The position numbers were made by a program, and so were the translations under genes. A stretch of DNA of 64,000 nucleotides from JBJXFE01 sp046153875 (GTDB lineage: Bacteria; Planctomycetota; Phycisphaerae; Phycisphaerales; UBA1924), in assembly GCA_046153875.1 (NCBI GenBank), contig JBJXFE010000012.1:1-64000 (forward strand), given 5' to 3'. The notes below the pieces were generated by a model. That model did not search any database. It saw only the letters and a program-made list of their open reading frames with translations, and was not told the origin of the DNA. Numbering within the stretch: the first letter of the stretch is position 1; every line of letters starts with the position of its first letter. Positions 54,846 to 63,745 of this stretch are shown piece by piece.

Positions 54846-56377
54846 TGACCCGCACAGAACGAATCATCGTGGTGTTCGTCGTCAGCGTCGTGACTCTGGG
54901 GTGCCGGGACGTGTTCGGGCAGTTCGTCATTACGACGGACCCGGGCACGACCGGGACCATCGAGGAACAGGACATCTTCAACAGCGGGTGCGACACCGAG
55001 TACGGCATCTACCTGCGCACCAGCGGGACCGTGCGGGTCTTCATCCGACCTGCCGGAGGATCGCCGGTCACATTGGGTCCGATCTTTGTCGAGCCCGAGC
55101 CTTCCGGGTTGAACGACATCTGCTACCTGCAGGTGTTGCGTGTGACGGGCGAACGCCTCACGCACATCCAACGAATACAGACCGTCGACACCAACCCTCC
55201 AGCCAACGGGCGGCTGATCGTCGAGATCGTTCAGATCGACCGCAAAGTGGACGGGACGGACGGCAACCTCGGCGAGAACCAGTGCGCGAACTGGAATCCT
55301 CCCGGAATCGACGCGTGGGCGATCGGAAACCTGGACATACAAGGCACAATATACGGGGAGATCGTGGCGGAGAGCAGTAGCATCGGCAACGTCGTCGCCG
55401 GACGAGACATCAAAGCCATCCGGATCGAGTCTGTGTTCGGGAACGTCGCGCAAGTGCATGCGATCACCGGAGACATCGGCCCGACGCCGACGAACGGCAA
55501 CGTGTACGTGGCGGCCCGGCTCGCGCTCGGCTCCATCCGCGCCCAGCGGATGTGGACGGACATCAACCTCGGCATCCCATCGGACCTGAACAACGGGGCC
55601 CTCCGCAATATCGAGACACTCGCGACGGGCGGGCATTTCAACGGGAGCATCACGGCGAATCTCATCGACGAGAACTTCCCGTTCACGCCCACGTTCTTCG
55701 TCCGAGGGGACCTGAACGCCAACGTCATGCTGCGCAACTACAACGCGGTCCCGGCGCTCCAGGTCGTCGGGTCATTCCCCGCGGGACGCACCTTAAGTGT
55801 TGGGCAGGGTCTCGCCTCCGGACGTTCGATGAGCTTCGGCACGCTCGGCGGTCAGGTCATCCTCAACGCCCAGGACCGGGCAACCGCTCACCCCTGGCAA
55901 GGCCCGGTGACCGCCAACGGGAACACGATCGGCACGGGGTCGGGGTTTTCCCAGCCTTACCTCGCGCCGTACTACGAGCTGTCCTCCACTTCACTCGGCG
56001 GCGGAGCCATCGGGCACGCCCCGTTCCACCTGCACGACGAGGACTGCACGCCCCCGAACGGATATTTCGGCGCGCCGCCGGGCGACAACAAGCTCCGCCT
56101 GCGCTGGTACGGCCCGCTCTCGTGGTCGAGCGGCGACCCGGTCACCGTATGGTACCGCGTCCACCCCTCGCAGTCGTGGACCGACATCACCAACGACTTC
56201 GCCTTCGAGATCAACCCGAGCAACCCGCGCGAGCTGGTGCTGACGCCGGAAACTCCCTGGGACCTCGACGCGATCACCTACCGGGTGATCCCGACCTCGA
56301 ACCTCAAGTGCGCGGGCGTGACGGGCGCGCCGGTCGTGTACAGCCTCGACGAGTACATCGTCGACATCGACTTCTGA
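54845..56377 (+). CDS. Exported beta-rich protein coupled to the PEP-CTERM gene
   Basis: A 510-residue protein with signal peptide (about 1-27, ending 'DVFGQ') and a beta-rich body. The middle part ('GNLDIQGTIYGEIVAESSSIGNVVAGRDIKAIRIESVFGNVAQVHAI', short 'GNVVAGRDIKAIRIESVFGNV') looks like parallel beta-helix or beta-solenoid repeats. No enzyme motif and no PEP-CTERM tail of its own. It is translated with the preceding gene through a TGATG overlap and has AGGAGAGCGTG before the ATG. It probably works with the PEP-CTERM protein on the surface; this is inference. Confidence 0.65.
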   Translation: MTRTERIIVVFVVSVVTLGCRDVFGQFVITTDPGTTGTIEEQDIFNSGCDTEYGIYLRTSGTVRVFIRPAGGSPVTLGPIFVEPEPSGLNDICYLQVLRVTGERLTHIQRIQTVDTNPPANGRLIVEIVQIDRKVDGTDGNLGENQCANWNPPGIDAWAIGNLDIQGTIYGEIVAESSSIGNVVAGRDIKAIRIESVFGNVAQVHAITGDIGPTPTNGNVYVAARLALGSIRAQRMWTDINLGIPSDLNNGALRNIETLATGGHFNGSITANLIDENFPFTPTFFVRGDLNANVMLRNYNAVPALQVVGSFPAGRTLSVGQGLASGRSMSFGTLGGQVILNAQDRATAHPWQGPVTANGNTIGTGSGFSQPYLAPYYELSSTSLGGGAIGHAPFHLHDEDCTPPNGYFGAPPGDNKLRLRWYGPLSWSSGDPVTVWYRVHPSQSWTDITNDFAFEINPSNPRELVLTPETPWDLDAITYRVIPTSNLKCAGVTGAPVVYSLDEYIVDIDF

Positions 56378-56448
56378 CCTGGGCGGCGGCCCGGTGTTGG
56401 TGCCAGGCGCTGTTCGGCCGCAAGGACTGACGGGCGGGGGCCGATCGA

Positions 56449-56454
56449 TATACT
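56449..56454 (+). promoter_or_regulatory. Possible -10 element before phhA
   Basis: TATACT, one base off the consensus, lies 49 bases before the start codon at 56504. No good -35 element is visible at 16-18 bases upstream. It would serve the phhA-DUF4185 unit. Confidence 0.3.
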
Positions 56455-56503
56455 GGTGAGCGGCTCGGCGGCGCCCGCCGGTCGCGTTTCTTCGGAGAGC
56501 GTC

Positions 56504-57469
56504 ATGCGCGCGGACATCCGGTACAACAACATCGTCGACGGCGAGGAGGCCCGTCGGGCCCAGGCCGAGGCCGACAAGGCCCCGGACACGCCCGCCGACC
56601 TGATCAACGCCGACAGGTTCTACATCACGCAGAACTACACGAAGTACACGCGCGAGGACCACGACGTGTGGCGCGAGCTCTTCGACCGGCGCTGGACGGT
56701 GCTCGAGCAGCAGGTGAGCCGCCAGTTCATCGAGGGCATGAAGATCCTGCGGCTGACGCGCGACCGCATGCCCCTGCTGGACGATGTCACGCTCGACAGC
56801 GACATCCAGGTCGCGGGCGGGGCGGTGCTGAAGAAGGGCACGAAGCTCGAGGGCATCAACCGCTTCCTCAAGGCCCAGAGCGACTGGGGCAGCTACGGCG
56901 TGCCCGGCTACCTGCCCGCCAAGGCGTTCTTCGCGTGCCTGGCCCAGCGCGAGTTCCCCACGACGGTGCTCATCCGCCCGCGCGACGTGATGGACTACCT
57001 GCCGGAGCCGGACATCTTCCACGACGTCTTCGGGCACGTGCCGCTGCACACCCTCAAGGTCTTCGCCGACTTCCTCCAGACGTACGGCCGGGCCGCGGTC
57101 CGCTGCGAGGACCCCGTCCACGTCGAGCGGCTGGCGCGCCTGTTCTGGTTCACCGTCGAGTTCGGCCTGATCAAGGAGGACGGGCGGCTCAAGGTCTACG
57201 GGTCGGGCCTGGTCTCGAGCCACGGTGAAGCCCGGTACGCGCTCACGGGCGAGTGGGAGAAGCCGGGGCGATCCGTCGAGCCGTGCACCGAACGCCCTGT
57301 GCCCGAATACCGCCCGTTCGACCTGGATCGGGCCTGCGAAACCCCCTTCGAGATCCATCACTACCAGCCGATCTACTACGTGCTCGAGTCGTTCGAGCAG
57401 CTTCGCGACGCGATGAACCGGTACGCGGAGAGCGTGCTGAGCGGGCGTGGCAAGGCGAAGGCCGCGTAA
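56504..57469 (+). CDS. phhA: Phenylalanine 4-monooxygenase
   Basis: PhhA hydroxylates phenylalanine to tyrosine using tetrahydropterin and O2. The 321-residue protein has the iron site His173 and His178 in 'FHDVFGHVPL' and Glu219 in 'FTVEFGL', the typical 2-His-1-Glu facial triad, and 'GYLPAKAFFACLAQREFP' (short 'PAKAFFACLA') as the substrate region. Length is close to other bacterial forms (about 260-300 plus an N-terminal extension). ATG 56504 is preceded by GGAGA. No pterin carbinolamine dehydratase gene is adjacent. The DUF4185 gene follows after 22 bases. Confidence 0.94.
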   Translation: MRADIRYNNIVDGEEARRAQAEADKAPDTPADLINADRFYITQNYTKYTREDHDVWRELFDRRWTVLEQQVSRQFIEGMKILRLTRDRMPLLDDVTLDSDIQVAGGAVLKKGTKLEGINRFLKAQSDWGSYGVPGYLPAKAFFACLAQREFPTTVLIRPRDVMDYLPEPDIFHDVFGHVPLHTLKVFADFLQTYGRAAVRCEDPVHVERLARLFWFTVEFGLIKEDGRLKVYGSGLVSSHGEARYALTGEWEKPGRSVEPCTERPVPEYRPFDLDRACETPFEIHHYQPIYYVLESFEQLRDAMNRYAESVLSGRGKAKAA

Positions 57470-57491
57470 GCACCCCACAAAGGGAGCGCTC

Positions 57492-58679
57492 ATGGCTCGC
57501 GGGCCGCTGATCGGCATGGCCGCGGTGCTCGTGATTGGATCGTGCGCCGCTCCAGACCGGAAGGCACCCTTCGCTGAGGGCGTGGTCCGCGACGCCGCGT
57601 GGGAGTCCGTCCTCACCGGCGGCGAGGGGCTCACCGGCGGTGACGGCGGCGCGTCCGTGCTCATCCCGGGTGGGCGCGTGCTGTGGACTCTCGGCGACTC
57701 GCTTGTGGGGCGCGTGGTCGAAGGCCGGCACGGGCCGGGAACCGCGATGGTGAACAACGCGATCGTGGTTCACCCGCTCCAGCGCCCGCCGGATCGCCCG
57801 CCGCCGCAGGCGTCAATCGAGCGGATGTTCGGTCCCGACCCGAGGCCCGGCATGCACTCCGCCTGGCTGATGCCGGACGGGCAGGCCGCGCCCGTCGAGA
57901 ACGCTTCCGCCTGGTACTGGCCGACCGGGGGTGCGATCGTCACGGGGCGCGGCTCGGACCGCCCGCGGCTGAGACTTTTCTATACACGCCTGACCCGGCG
58001 TGGCGGGGAAGCCGAGGGGACGGTCTGGAACTTCCACGCGCAGCGGTCGGTCCTGGCCGTGGTTGAGAATCCGGGAGACGAGCCGGCGGGGTGGCGGGTC
58101 TCGCAGCACGACCTGGGTCCGATCGAGCGCGACGGGCGACGCATCAACTGGGGTGTGGCGGCGGTCGAGGCCGACGGGCTGGTGTACATCTTCGGCATCG
58201 ACGACACGGTCAACCTGAGCAAGCGTGCCGCGCTGGCCCGCGTCGAGGGCGACCGGATCACCGACCCGCAACACTGGAGTTTCTGGACCGGCCGCGACTG
58301 GTCCCCCGACCGCAACGAGGCGGCCTCGATCTGCGAGCGGGTGACGGACGAGCTGAGCATCCACTGTGAGAGCGGGCGATGGGTGATGATCCACATGGAG
58401 CCCAACCTTGGCCGCCGGATCATGTTCCGCACCGCCCCGGAACTGGCCGGGCCTTGGAGCGATCCGCGGGTGGTCTATGAGTGCCCCGAACCCGCCGAGG
58501 CGAACCACCTGATGGTGTACGCGGCCCGGGCGCACCCGGAACTCTCCCCCGACGGTTCGGGCGACCTGATAGTGACGTACGCCGTGAACAGCACGGACTT
58601 CTGGCACATGCTTGCCCACGCGGACCTGTACCGCATCCGTTTTCTACGGGTGCCGGCGTCGTTCCTCGCGGGCCTGTAG
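57492..58679 (+). CDS. DUF4185-type lipoprotein
   Basis: A 395-residue lipoprotein (lipobox IGS-C at residue 18). The body has 'GGRVLWTLGDSLVGRV' and 'AMVNNAIVVHPLQ', then 'YWPTGGAIVTG' and repeated five-bladed-propeller-like strands, as in DUF4185 proteins related to glycoside hydrolase clan folds. No catalytic residues can be named. It has AGGGAG before ATG 57492 and follows phhA by 22 bases, so the two are likely co-transcribed, though no shared pathway is evident. Confidence 0.7.
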   Translation: MARGPLIGMAAVLVIGSCAAPDRKAPFAEGVVRDAAWESVLTGGEGLTGGDGGASVLIPGGRVLWTLGDSLVGRVVEGRHGPGTAMVNNAIVVHPLQRPPDRPPPQASIERMFGPDPRPGMHSAWLMPDGQAAPVENASAWYWPTGGAIVTGRGSDRPRLRLFYTRLTRRGGEAEGTVWNFHAQRSVLAVVENPGDEPAGWRVSQHDLGPIERDGRRINWGVAAVEADGLVYIFGIDDTVNLSKRAALARVEGDRITDPQHWSFWTGRDWSPDRNEAASICERVTDELSIHCESGRWVMIHMEPNLGRRIMFRTAPELAGPWSDPRVVYECPEPAEANHLMVYAARAHPELSPDGSGDLIVTYAVNSTDFWHMLAHADLYRIRFLRVPASFLAGL

Positions 58680-58703
58680 GGTTCCCGAACCCGGGAGCCC
58701 GTG

Positions 58704-59066
58704 ATGCTCGAACGCGTCAATCTCCGCGAAAAGTTCGCCCTCATCCGCGACCACTGGAACCCGCGCATCGCCGCGGAGGTGAACGACGCGCTCGTCAAGC
58801 TGGTCAAGTTCAAGGGCGAGTTCGTCTGGCACCACCACGAACGCGAGGACGAGCTGTTCCTGGTCCTGGTCGGATCGTTCCGGATGCAGCTGCGTGACGG
58901 CGAGGTTATCGTCCGCGAAGGGGAGTTCATCGTCGTGCCGCGCGGCGTCGAGCACCGGCCCGTGGCGGACGAGGAGTGCTCCGTGATGCTCATCGAGCCG
59001 CGGAGCACCCTGAACACGGGCAACGTCGTCAACGAGCGCACGCGGCGTGATCCGGGCCGCGTGTGA
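58704..59066 (+). CDS. Single-domain cupin protein
   Basis: A 120-residue cupin_2 protein with motif 1 as 'FVWHHHEREDELFLVLVG' (two His and Glu metal ligands) and motif 2 as 'EFIVVPRGVEHRP' (last His). It should bind a divalent metal; dioxygenase, isomerase or binding role unknown. Start ATG 58704 (GTG 58701 just before it). It follows the DUF4185 gene by 24 bases, with GGGAG upstream, so it may be in the same unit. Confidence 0.85.
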   Translation: MLERVNLREKFALIRDHWNPRIAAEVNDALVKLVKFKGEFVWHHHEREDELFLVLVGSFRMQLRDGEVIVREGEFIVVPRGVEHRPVADEECSVMLIEPRSTLNTGNVVNERTRRDPGRV

Positions 59067-59121
59067 CGCCGGTGCCGCGGGGGACGCGCTCGGCGGCGCG
59101 CGGGTGATCGCGCCCCGACAC

Positions 59122-59149
59122 TTGCTCCGCGCCGCGGATGCGGTATTCT
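59122..59149 (+). promoter_or_regulatory. Possible promoter for speA
   Basis: TTGCTC (59122-59127), 16 bases, TATTCT (59144-59149), about 172 bases before the start codon at 59321. The 254-base gap between the cupin gene and speA otherwise holds no recognised element. Confidence 0.35.
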
Positions 59150-59320
59150 CATGGCGGTGGTGGAGGCGGGCGATCACGATCGCGCCCGCACATTGGGGCG
59201 AACCGCGGGCCGATTCCTGTCGATGCATGCTGCGGCCCGCGCGGCGTCCAGGCTCCACACGCCGCCCGCCGGCGAGTCACCGGACGCACGGGCCCCGCAC
59301 CCGATCCCGTCGCACAACCC

Positions 59321-61312
59321 ATGGCCACAATCTCAGGCACGCGCAGCGCATTCCTCCACGGACAATGGACGGCGGAGGATTCCGCGCGGCTCTACGGCGT
59401 GGCCGACTGGGGCAAGGGCTACGTCGGCGTCAACGCCGCGGGCAATGTCACCGTCATGCCCGACCGCAACCCCGCACGCCAGATCGACCTCCACGAGGTC
59501 GTGGCGGGTCTCCGCGAGCGCGGCGTCCATACCCCCGTGCTCCTGCGGTTCAACGACATCCTCGACCACCGCATCCGTGAGCTGCGCAAGGCCTTCGATG
59601 ACGCCATGGCCGACCAGGCTTACAAGGGCGGGTACGCCTGCGTCTACCCGATCAAGGTTAACCAGCAGCGCCACGTTTGCGAACAGATCGCCAGCCGAGC
59701 CGTGGAGCTGGGCTTCGGCCTGGAGGCCGGCAGCAAGCCGGAGCTCCTGGCGGTACTCGGGCTCTCGGCTGCCGCGGGCGGCCCGGGCGTCAACGGGATG
59801 CCCATTATCTGCAACGGTTTCAAGGACGACGAGTTCATCGAGACGGTCGTGCTGGCGACCAAGCTCGGGCGGAACATCATCCCCGTCGTCGAGAAGTTCA
59901 GCGAGCTCGAGTACGTCGTCAAGCACGCCAAGGCGTACAGCGTCCGACCGAAGATCGGGCTGCGTGTGAAGCTCTCCGCCCGCGGCGCGGGCCGGTGGGA
60001 GGGCTCGGCGGGGGTCCGCAGCAAGTTCGGGCTCTTTGTCTCCGAGGTGCTCAAGGCCGTCGAGTACCTCAAGCAGAACGACATGCTCGACTGCTTCAAC
60101 CTGCTCCACTGCCACGTGGGGAGCCAGGTCTATGACATCCGGGTGCTGAAGAACGCCGTCAACGAGCTCACGCACATCTACTGCGAGCTGCGCAAGATGG
60201 GCGCGGGTCTCTCCATGCTCGACATCGGCGGCGGGATGGGCGTGGACTATGACGGGTCGCAGTCCGCCTGGCCGTCCTCCATCAACTACACGCCGGCGGA
60301 GTACGCCGCGGACGTCGTCTACCGCATCAAGTCCGTCTGCGATGACGCGGGCGTGCCCCACCCGATGGTGATCTCCGAGTCCGGGCGTGCGATGGTGGCG
60401 TACTCCAGCGCGCTGATCGTGGACGTGCTGGGGACGAGCCGGTTCGAGTCCGCGCCGGACATCGACGCGATCGAGGCGTCCATGCGGGCCGAGAGCGAGC
60501 CGCCGCAGCCCGTCGTCGACCTGCTCGACGCGTTCCGCAACGTAACGGACCGCAACCTGCTGGAGGTCTACCACGACACGACGCAGGCCCGCGACGAGGC
60601 GATGAGCCTGTTCAGCCTCGGGTACATGTCCCTGCCGATGCGGGCGGCCGCCGAGCAGCTCTTCTGGGCGGTGGGCCACAAGCTGCTGGAGCGGGCGGGG
60701 AAGAAGGGCGATCTCCCCGAGGAGTTCGAGAGCCTCCCCGAGCTGCTCAGCGACATCTACTTCTGCAACTTCTCGCTCTTCCAGTCCATGCCCGACTCGT
60801 GGGCGATCGACCAGCTCTTCCCGATCTGCCCGATCCACCGCCTGAACGAACAGCCGACCCGCCGGGCGATCCTCGGTGACATCACCTGCGACTCCGACGG
60901 CAAGGTGGACCACTTCGTGGACAAGCGGATCGACAAGAAGGCCCTGGAGCTGCACGAGGTCCGCGACCTGCCGGGCGAGGCCGCGGGCGTCGAGCCGTAC
61001 TACTTGGGCGTTTTCCTCCTCGGCGCGTACCAGGAAATCCTCGGCGACCTGCACAACCTGCTGGGCGACACCCACGCGGTCCACATCTCGCTCGACGAGT
61101 CGGGCGAGTGGGAGATCGATGAGGTGATCGAGGGGGACACGGTCGAGGAGGTCCTGTCGTACGTGCAGTACGACATCGAGGACATGAAACGGGCGATGCG
61201 TCTGGATGTCGAGGCCGCGTGCCGCCAGCAGCGGCTCACGGTCGCCGAGGGCAAGTCCCTCCTGAAGTTCTACGACGACGGGCTCGAGGGGTATACGTAC
61301 CTCGAAGGTTGA
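59321..61312 (+). CDS. speA: Biosynthetic arginine decarboxylase
   Basis: SpeA decarboxylates arginine to agmatine with PLP, opening the route to putrescine. The 663-residue protein is a fold-type III enzyme: PLP lysine Lys112 in 'CVYPIKVNQQ', 'GLEAGSKPELLA', the glycine loop 'MLDIGGGMGVDYDGS' and the C-terminal beta domain. Length matches the biosynthetic SpeA (about 630-660). Start ATG 59321 begins the conserved N-terminus; upstream codons are His/Arg-rich and shadow-like. The agmatine-processing gene speB is not in the window. A YicC gene follows after 115 bases. Confidence 0.95.
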   Translation: MATISGTRSAFLHGQWTAEDSARLYGVADWGKGYVGVNAAGNVTVMPDRNPARQIDLHEVVAGLRERGVHTPVLLRFNDILDHRIRELRKAFDDAMADQAYKGGYACVYPIKVNQQRHVCEQIASRAVELGFGLEAGSKPELLAVLGLSAAAGGPGVNGMPIICNGFKDDEFIETVVLATKLGRNIIPVVEKFSELEYVVKHAKAYSVRPKIGLRVKLSARGAGRWEGSAGVRSKFGLFVSEVLKAVEYLKQNDMLDCFNLLHCHVGSQVYDIRVLKNAVNELTHIYCELRKMGAGLSMLDIGGGMGVDYDGSQSAWPSSINYTPAEYAADVVYRIKSVCDDAGVPHPMVISESGRAMVAYSSALIVDVLGTSRFESAPDIDAIEASMRAESEPPQPVVDLLDAFRNVTDRNLLEVYHDTTQARDEAMSLFSLGYMSLPMRAAAEQLFWAVGHKLLERAGKKGDLPEEFESLPELLSDIYFCNFSLFQSMPDSWAIDQLFPICPIHRLNEQPTRRAILGDITCDSDGKVDHFVDKRIDKKALELHEVRDLPGEAAGVEPYYLGVFLLGAYQEILGDLHNLLGDTHAVHISLDESGEWEIDEVIEGDTVEEVLSYVQYDIEDMKRAMRLDVEAACRQQRLTVAEGKSLLKFYDDGLEGYTYLEG

Positions 61313-61427
61313 CGCCCGCCCGTCGCCCGTCGGTGGTGCTGTCGCGCCGATTCCGCTCTGATCTGTTAGAGTGCCCCCGTCCGGCCGGGCGTCGCGCGGC
61401 CGCGGGTGTCGTCCACGGAGTCGCCGC

Positions 61428-62330
61428 GTGATCCGGAGCATGACGGGGTTCGGCGAGGCGTCGGCGGAGCACGACGGGCTTCACTACTTCGTCGAGGTCC
61501 GCTCCCTCAACAGCAAGTACTTCAAGGCCGTCATCCGCCTGCCGGACGAGTTCCAGGGGCTCGAGGCGGAGTTCGACTCCGTTCTGCGTCGCCGCCTCAA
61601 CCGCGGCACCGTCACGCTGACCTGCACGTGCACGGACATCAGCGCATCGGCTGCGCTCGAGGTCAACGTCCCCGCGCTGGAGCGCTACATCGAGCAGGTC
61701 CGCCGCGCGATGGCCCACTCGAAGGGGCCGGCGGCCGTGCCGGTGAACCTCGACGTGGGCTCGCTGCTGGCCTTGCCGGGCGTCCTCCAGCCGCCGACGA
61801 ACGAGGAGCAGCGGATCGCGCGGGCCCGGGCGGCGTTCAGCCCGCTCGTCGAACGCGCCTGCTCGGGCCTGCTGGCGATGCGCACGACGGAGGGCGCGGC
61901 CCTGGCCGATGACCTGCGCCGCCAGCACGCGTTGATCGCCGACCGCCTCGGGCTGATCGAACAGCGCGCCCCGGACGTCGTCGCCGAGTACGAGCGGCGC
62001 CTCAAGGCCCGCATCGACCAGATGATCCAGGACGCGGGGCTCTCCCTCCAGCCCGCGGACCTCATCAAGGAGATCGGGGTCTACGCCGAGCGGACGGACA
62101 TCGCCGAGGAGATCATGCGGCTCCAGGGGCACATGGAGCAGTTCCGGGGCCTGGTGGGGGACGCGGACGACCGTCCCATCGGCCGCACCCTCGATTTTCT
62201 CACGCAAGAGATGCTCCGCGAGGCCAACACGATCGCCAGCAAGTCCCCGGACTCGGGCATCTCACGGGCCATCGTGGAGATCAAGGGCGCGATCGACCGC
62301 ATCAAGGAACAGGTCCAGAACGTCGAGTGA
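61428..62330 (+). CDS. yicC: YicC-family endoribonuclease-like protein
   Basis: A 300-residue protein with the two YicC domains: N-terminal 'SMTGFGEA' through 'EVRSLNSKYF' and 'RRRLNRGTVTL', and C-terminal DUF1732 ('EIGVYAERTDIAEEIMRLQGHMEQF', 'LDFLTQEMLREANTIASKS'). YicC members have been linked to RNA cleavage/small RNA decay and stress. GTG 61428 is preceded by GGAG at good spacing and gives the family N-terminus 'IRSMTGFG'. The gmk gene that often follows yicC is not here; an APH-type kinase follows instead. Confidence 0.92.
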   Translation: MIRSMTGFGEASAEHDGLHYFVEVRSLNSKYFKAVIRLPDEFQGLEAEFDSVLRRRLNRGTVTLTCTCTDISASAALEVNVPALERYIEQVRRAMAHSKGPAAVPVNLDVGSLLALPGVLQPPTNEEQRIARARAAFSPLVERACSGLLAMRTTEGAALADDLRRQHALIADRLGLIEQRAPDVVAEYERRLKARIDQMIQDAGLSLQPADLIKEIGVYAERTDIAEEIMRLQGHMEQFRGLVGDADDRPIGRTLDFLTQEMLREANTIASKSPDSGISRAIVEIKGAIDRIKEQVQNVE

Positions 62331-62478
62331 TGGGACCCGCGCCGGGCCGACCCCCTGGCATGACCCGCCTGCGTCCCTTCCGTGCGGGTCCGCTTCCCCC
62401 GCAACAACCGACAGGCCCGTCGCATGATCCGCAACTCGGGCCGATCCGCCGGGGCACATCGCCCGAATAGACACGAAG

Positions 62479-63702
62479 ATGTCAGGCTTCACCGGCCAGC
62501 CCCCGTCTCCTTCCGACGACTTCGCCGCCGGCAGCGGACGCGCCGTCGGTGTGCGCAGCCCGGGCGACTCCTCGTCCCCGCCGATCCTCCCCGGGTCTGG
62601 GTCGGCCGCGCCGACCGGTCTGGGCTCCGTCGCCCCCTCGGGCCTGGTCGGCGTAGCGCCATCCGGCGTCGGGTCCGAGCGCCCCAGGGCGCAGTTCGAC
62701 GCGGGTGAGCTGGCCATGGTTTGCTCGCGGTACGACGTCGGCGTGATCGAGGCCGTCAAGGAGTTCCGCCGCGGGTCGAGCCGGGCTCCGAAGGTGGCGC
62801 TCAAGACCAACCAGGGCACGTTCCTTCTCAAGCGCCGCACCGCGGCCGCGGCCCAGGCCCCGCGCGTCGCGCTGAGCCACGCCGTGCAGGCCCACCTGGC
62901 CGCCCGCGGGTTCCCGCTGCCGAAGCTGCGCGCGACCCGGACCGACGGGCGCACCGCTCTGGAGCTCGGCGGGTCGGTCTATGAGCTCTTCGAGTTCGTC
63001 GCCGGCAACATCTACGACCAGTCGCTCGACGCCACGGGCGACGCGGGTCGGGTGCTGGCGACGTTCCACCGGCTGCTCGCGGGCTTCGACACGCGCACGC
63101 ACCACCCGCCCTCGGGGACCTTTCACAACGCGCGGGGGCTGCCCGAGCAGCTCGCCCGCATCGGCGACCGTATCCCCGAGCCTGGGGCCGCGACCCTGAC
63201 CGACCGCCTGGCCGCGATGTTCGCGGTGGCGGCCGAGCGCGTGGAGCGGCTGGGCATGGCGACGTGGCCGGTGCAGCTCATCCACGGGGACTGGCACCCG
63301 GGCAACATGGTCTACCGCGGCTCGCGCGTGGTGGCGGTGATCGACTACGACACGGTGCGACTCGCCCCGCGTGCCGCCGACATCGCCAACGGCGCGCTGC
63401 AGTTCTCGATCACGCGGCTGGCGGAGAACCCCGAATCGTGGCCCGCGGGGCTCGACGAGGGGCGTTTCAAGCGCTTCTGCCGCGGGTACGACATGGTCAA
63501 GGGGTGCGTCATCAGCACGGCCGAGCTGGAGGCCCTGCCGTGGCTGATGGTCGAGGCGATCATCGTCGAGGCGGTGGCGCCGATCGCGGCCACCGGTTCG
63601 TTCGCGGGCCTGCGGGCGTCGCCGTTCCTCAAGATGGTGGACGCGAAGGCCGCGTGGCTCGCCGAGCACGCCGACCGGCTGACCGCTCTGGCCGCGGATT
63701 GA
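62479..63702 (+). CDS. APH/homoserine-kinase-type phosphotransferase
   Basis: A 407-residue protein with an N-terminal 68-residue Gly/Pro/Ser-rich disordered part and a protein-kinase-like fold. Motifs: 'FLLKRRT' (ATP Lys118 region), Brenner motif 'LIHGDWHPGNM' with Asp271, and 'VIDYDTVR' with Asp289. Such kinases phosphorylate small molecules (choline, homoserine, aminoglycosides) and occur in spore-coat CotS relatives. Substrate unknown. If translation starts later, at ATG 62716, the disordered part would be lost; no strong ribosome binding site favours either. Confidence 0.85.
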   Translation: MSGFTGQPPSPSDDFAAGSGRAVGVRSPGDSSSPPILPGSGSAAPTGLGSVAPSGLVGVAPSGVGSERPRAQFDAGELAMVCSRYDVGVIEAVKEFRRGSSRAPKVALKTNQGTFLLKRRTAAAAQAPRVALSHAVQAHLAARGFPLPKLRATRTDGRTALELGGSVYELFEFVAGNIYDQSLDATGDAGRVLATFHRLLAGFDTRTHHPPSGTFHNARGLPEQLARIGDRIPEPGAATLTDRLAAMFAVAAERVERLGMATWPVQLIHGDWHPGNMVYRGSRVVAVIDYDTVRLAPRAADIANGALQFSITRLAENPESWPAGLDEGRFKRFCRGYDMVKGCVISTAELEALPWLMVEAIIVEAVAPIAATGSFAGLRASPFLKMVDAKAAWLAEHADRLTALAAD

Positions 63703-63745
63703 AACGGGCCCCCGGCCCGGGACGCTTCCGGGATACCATCCGCGC

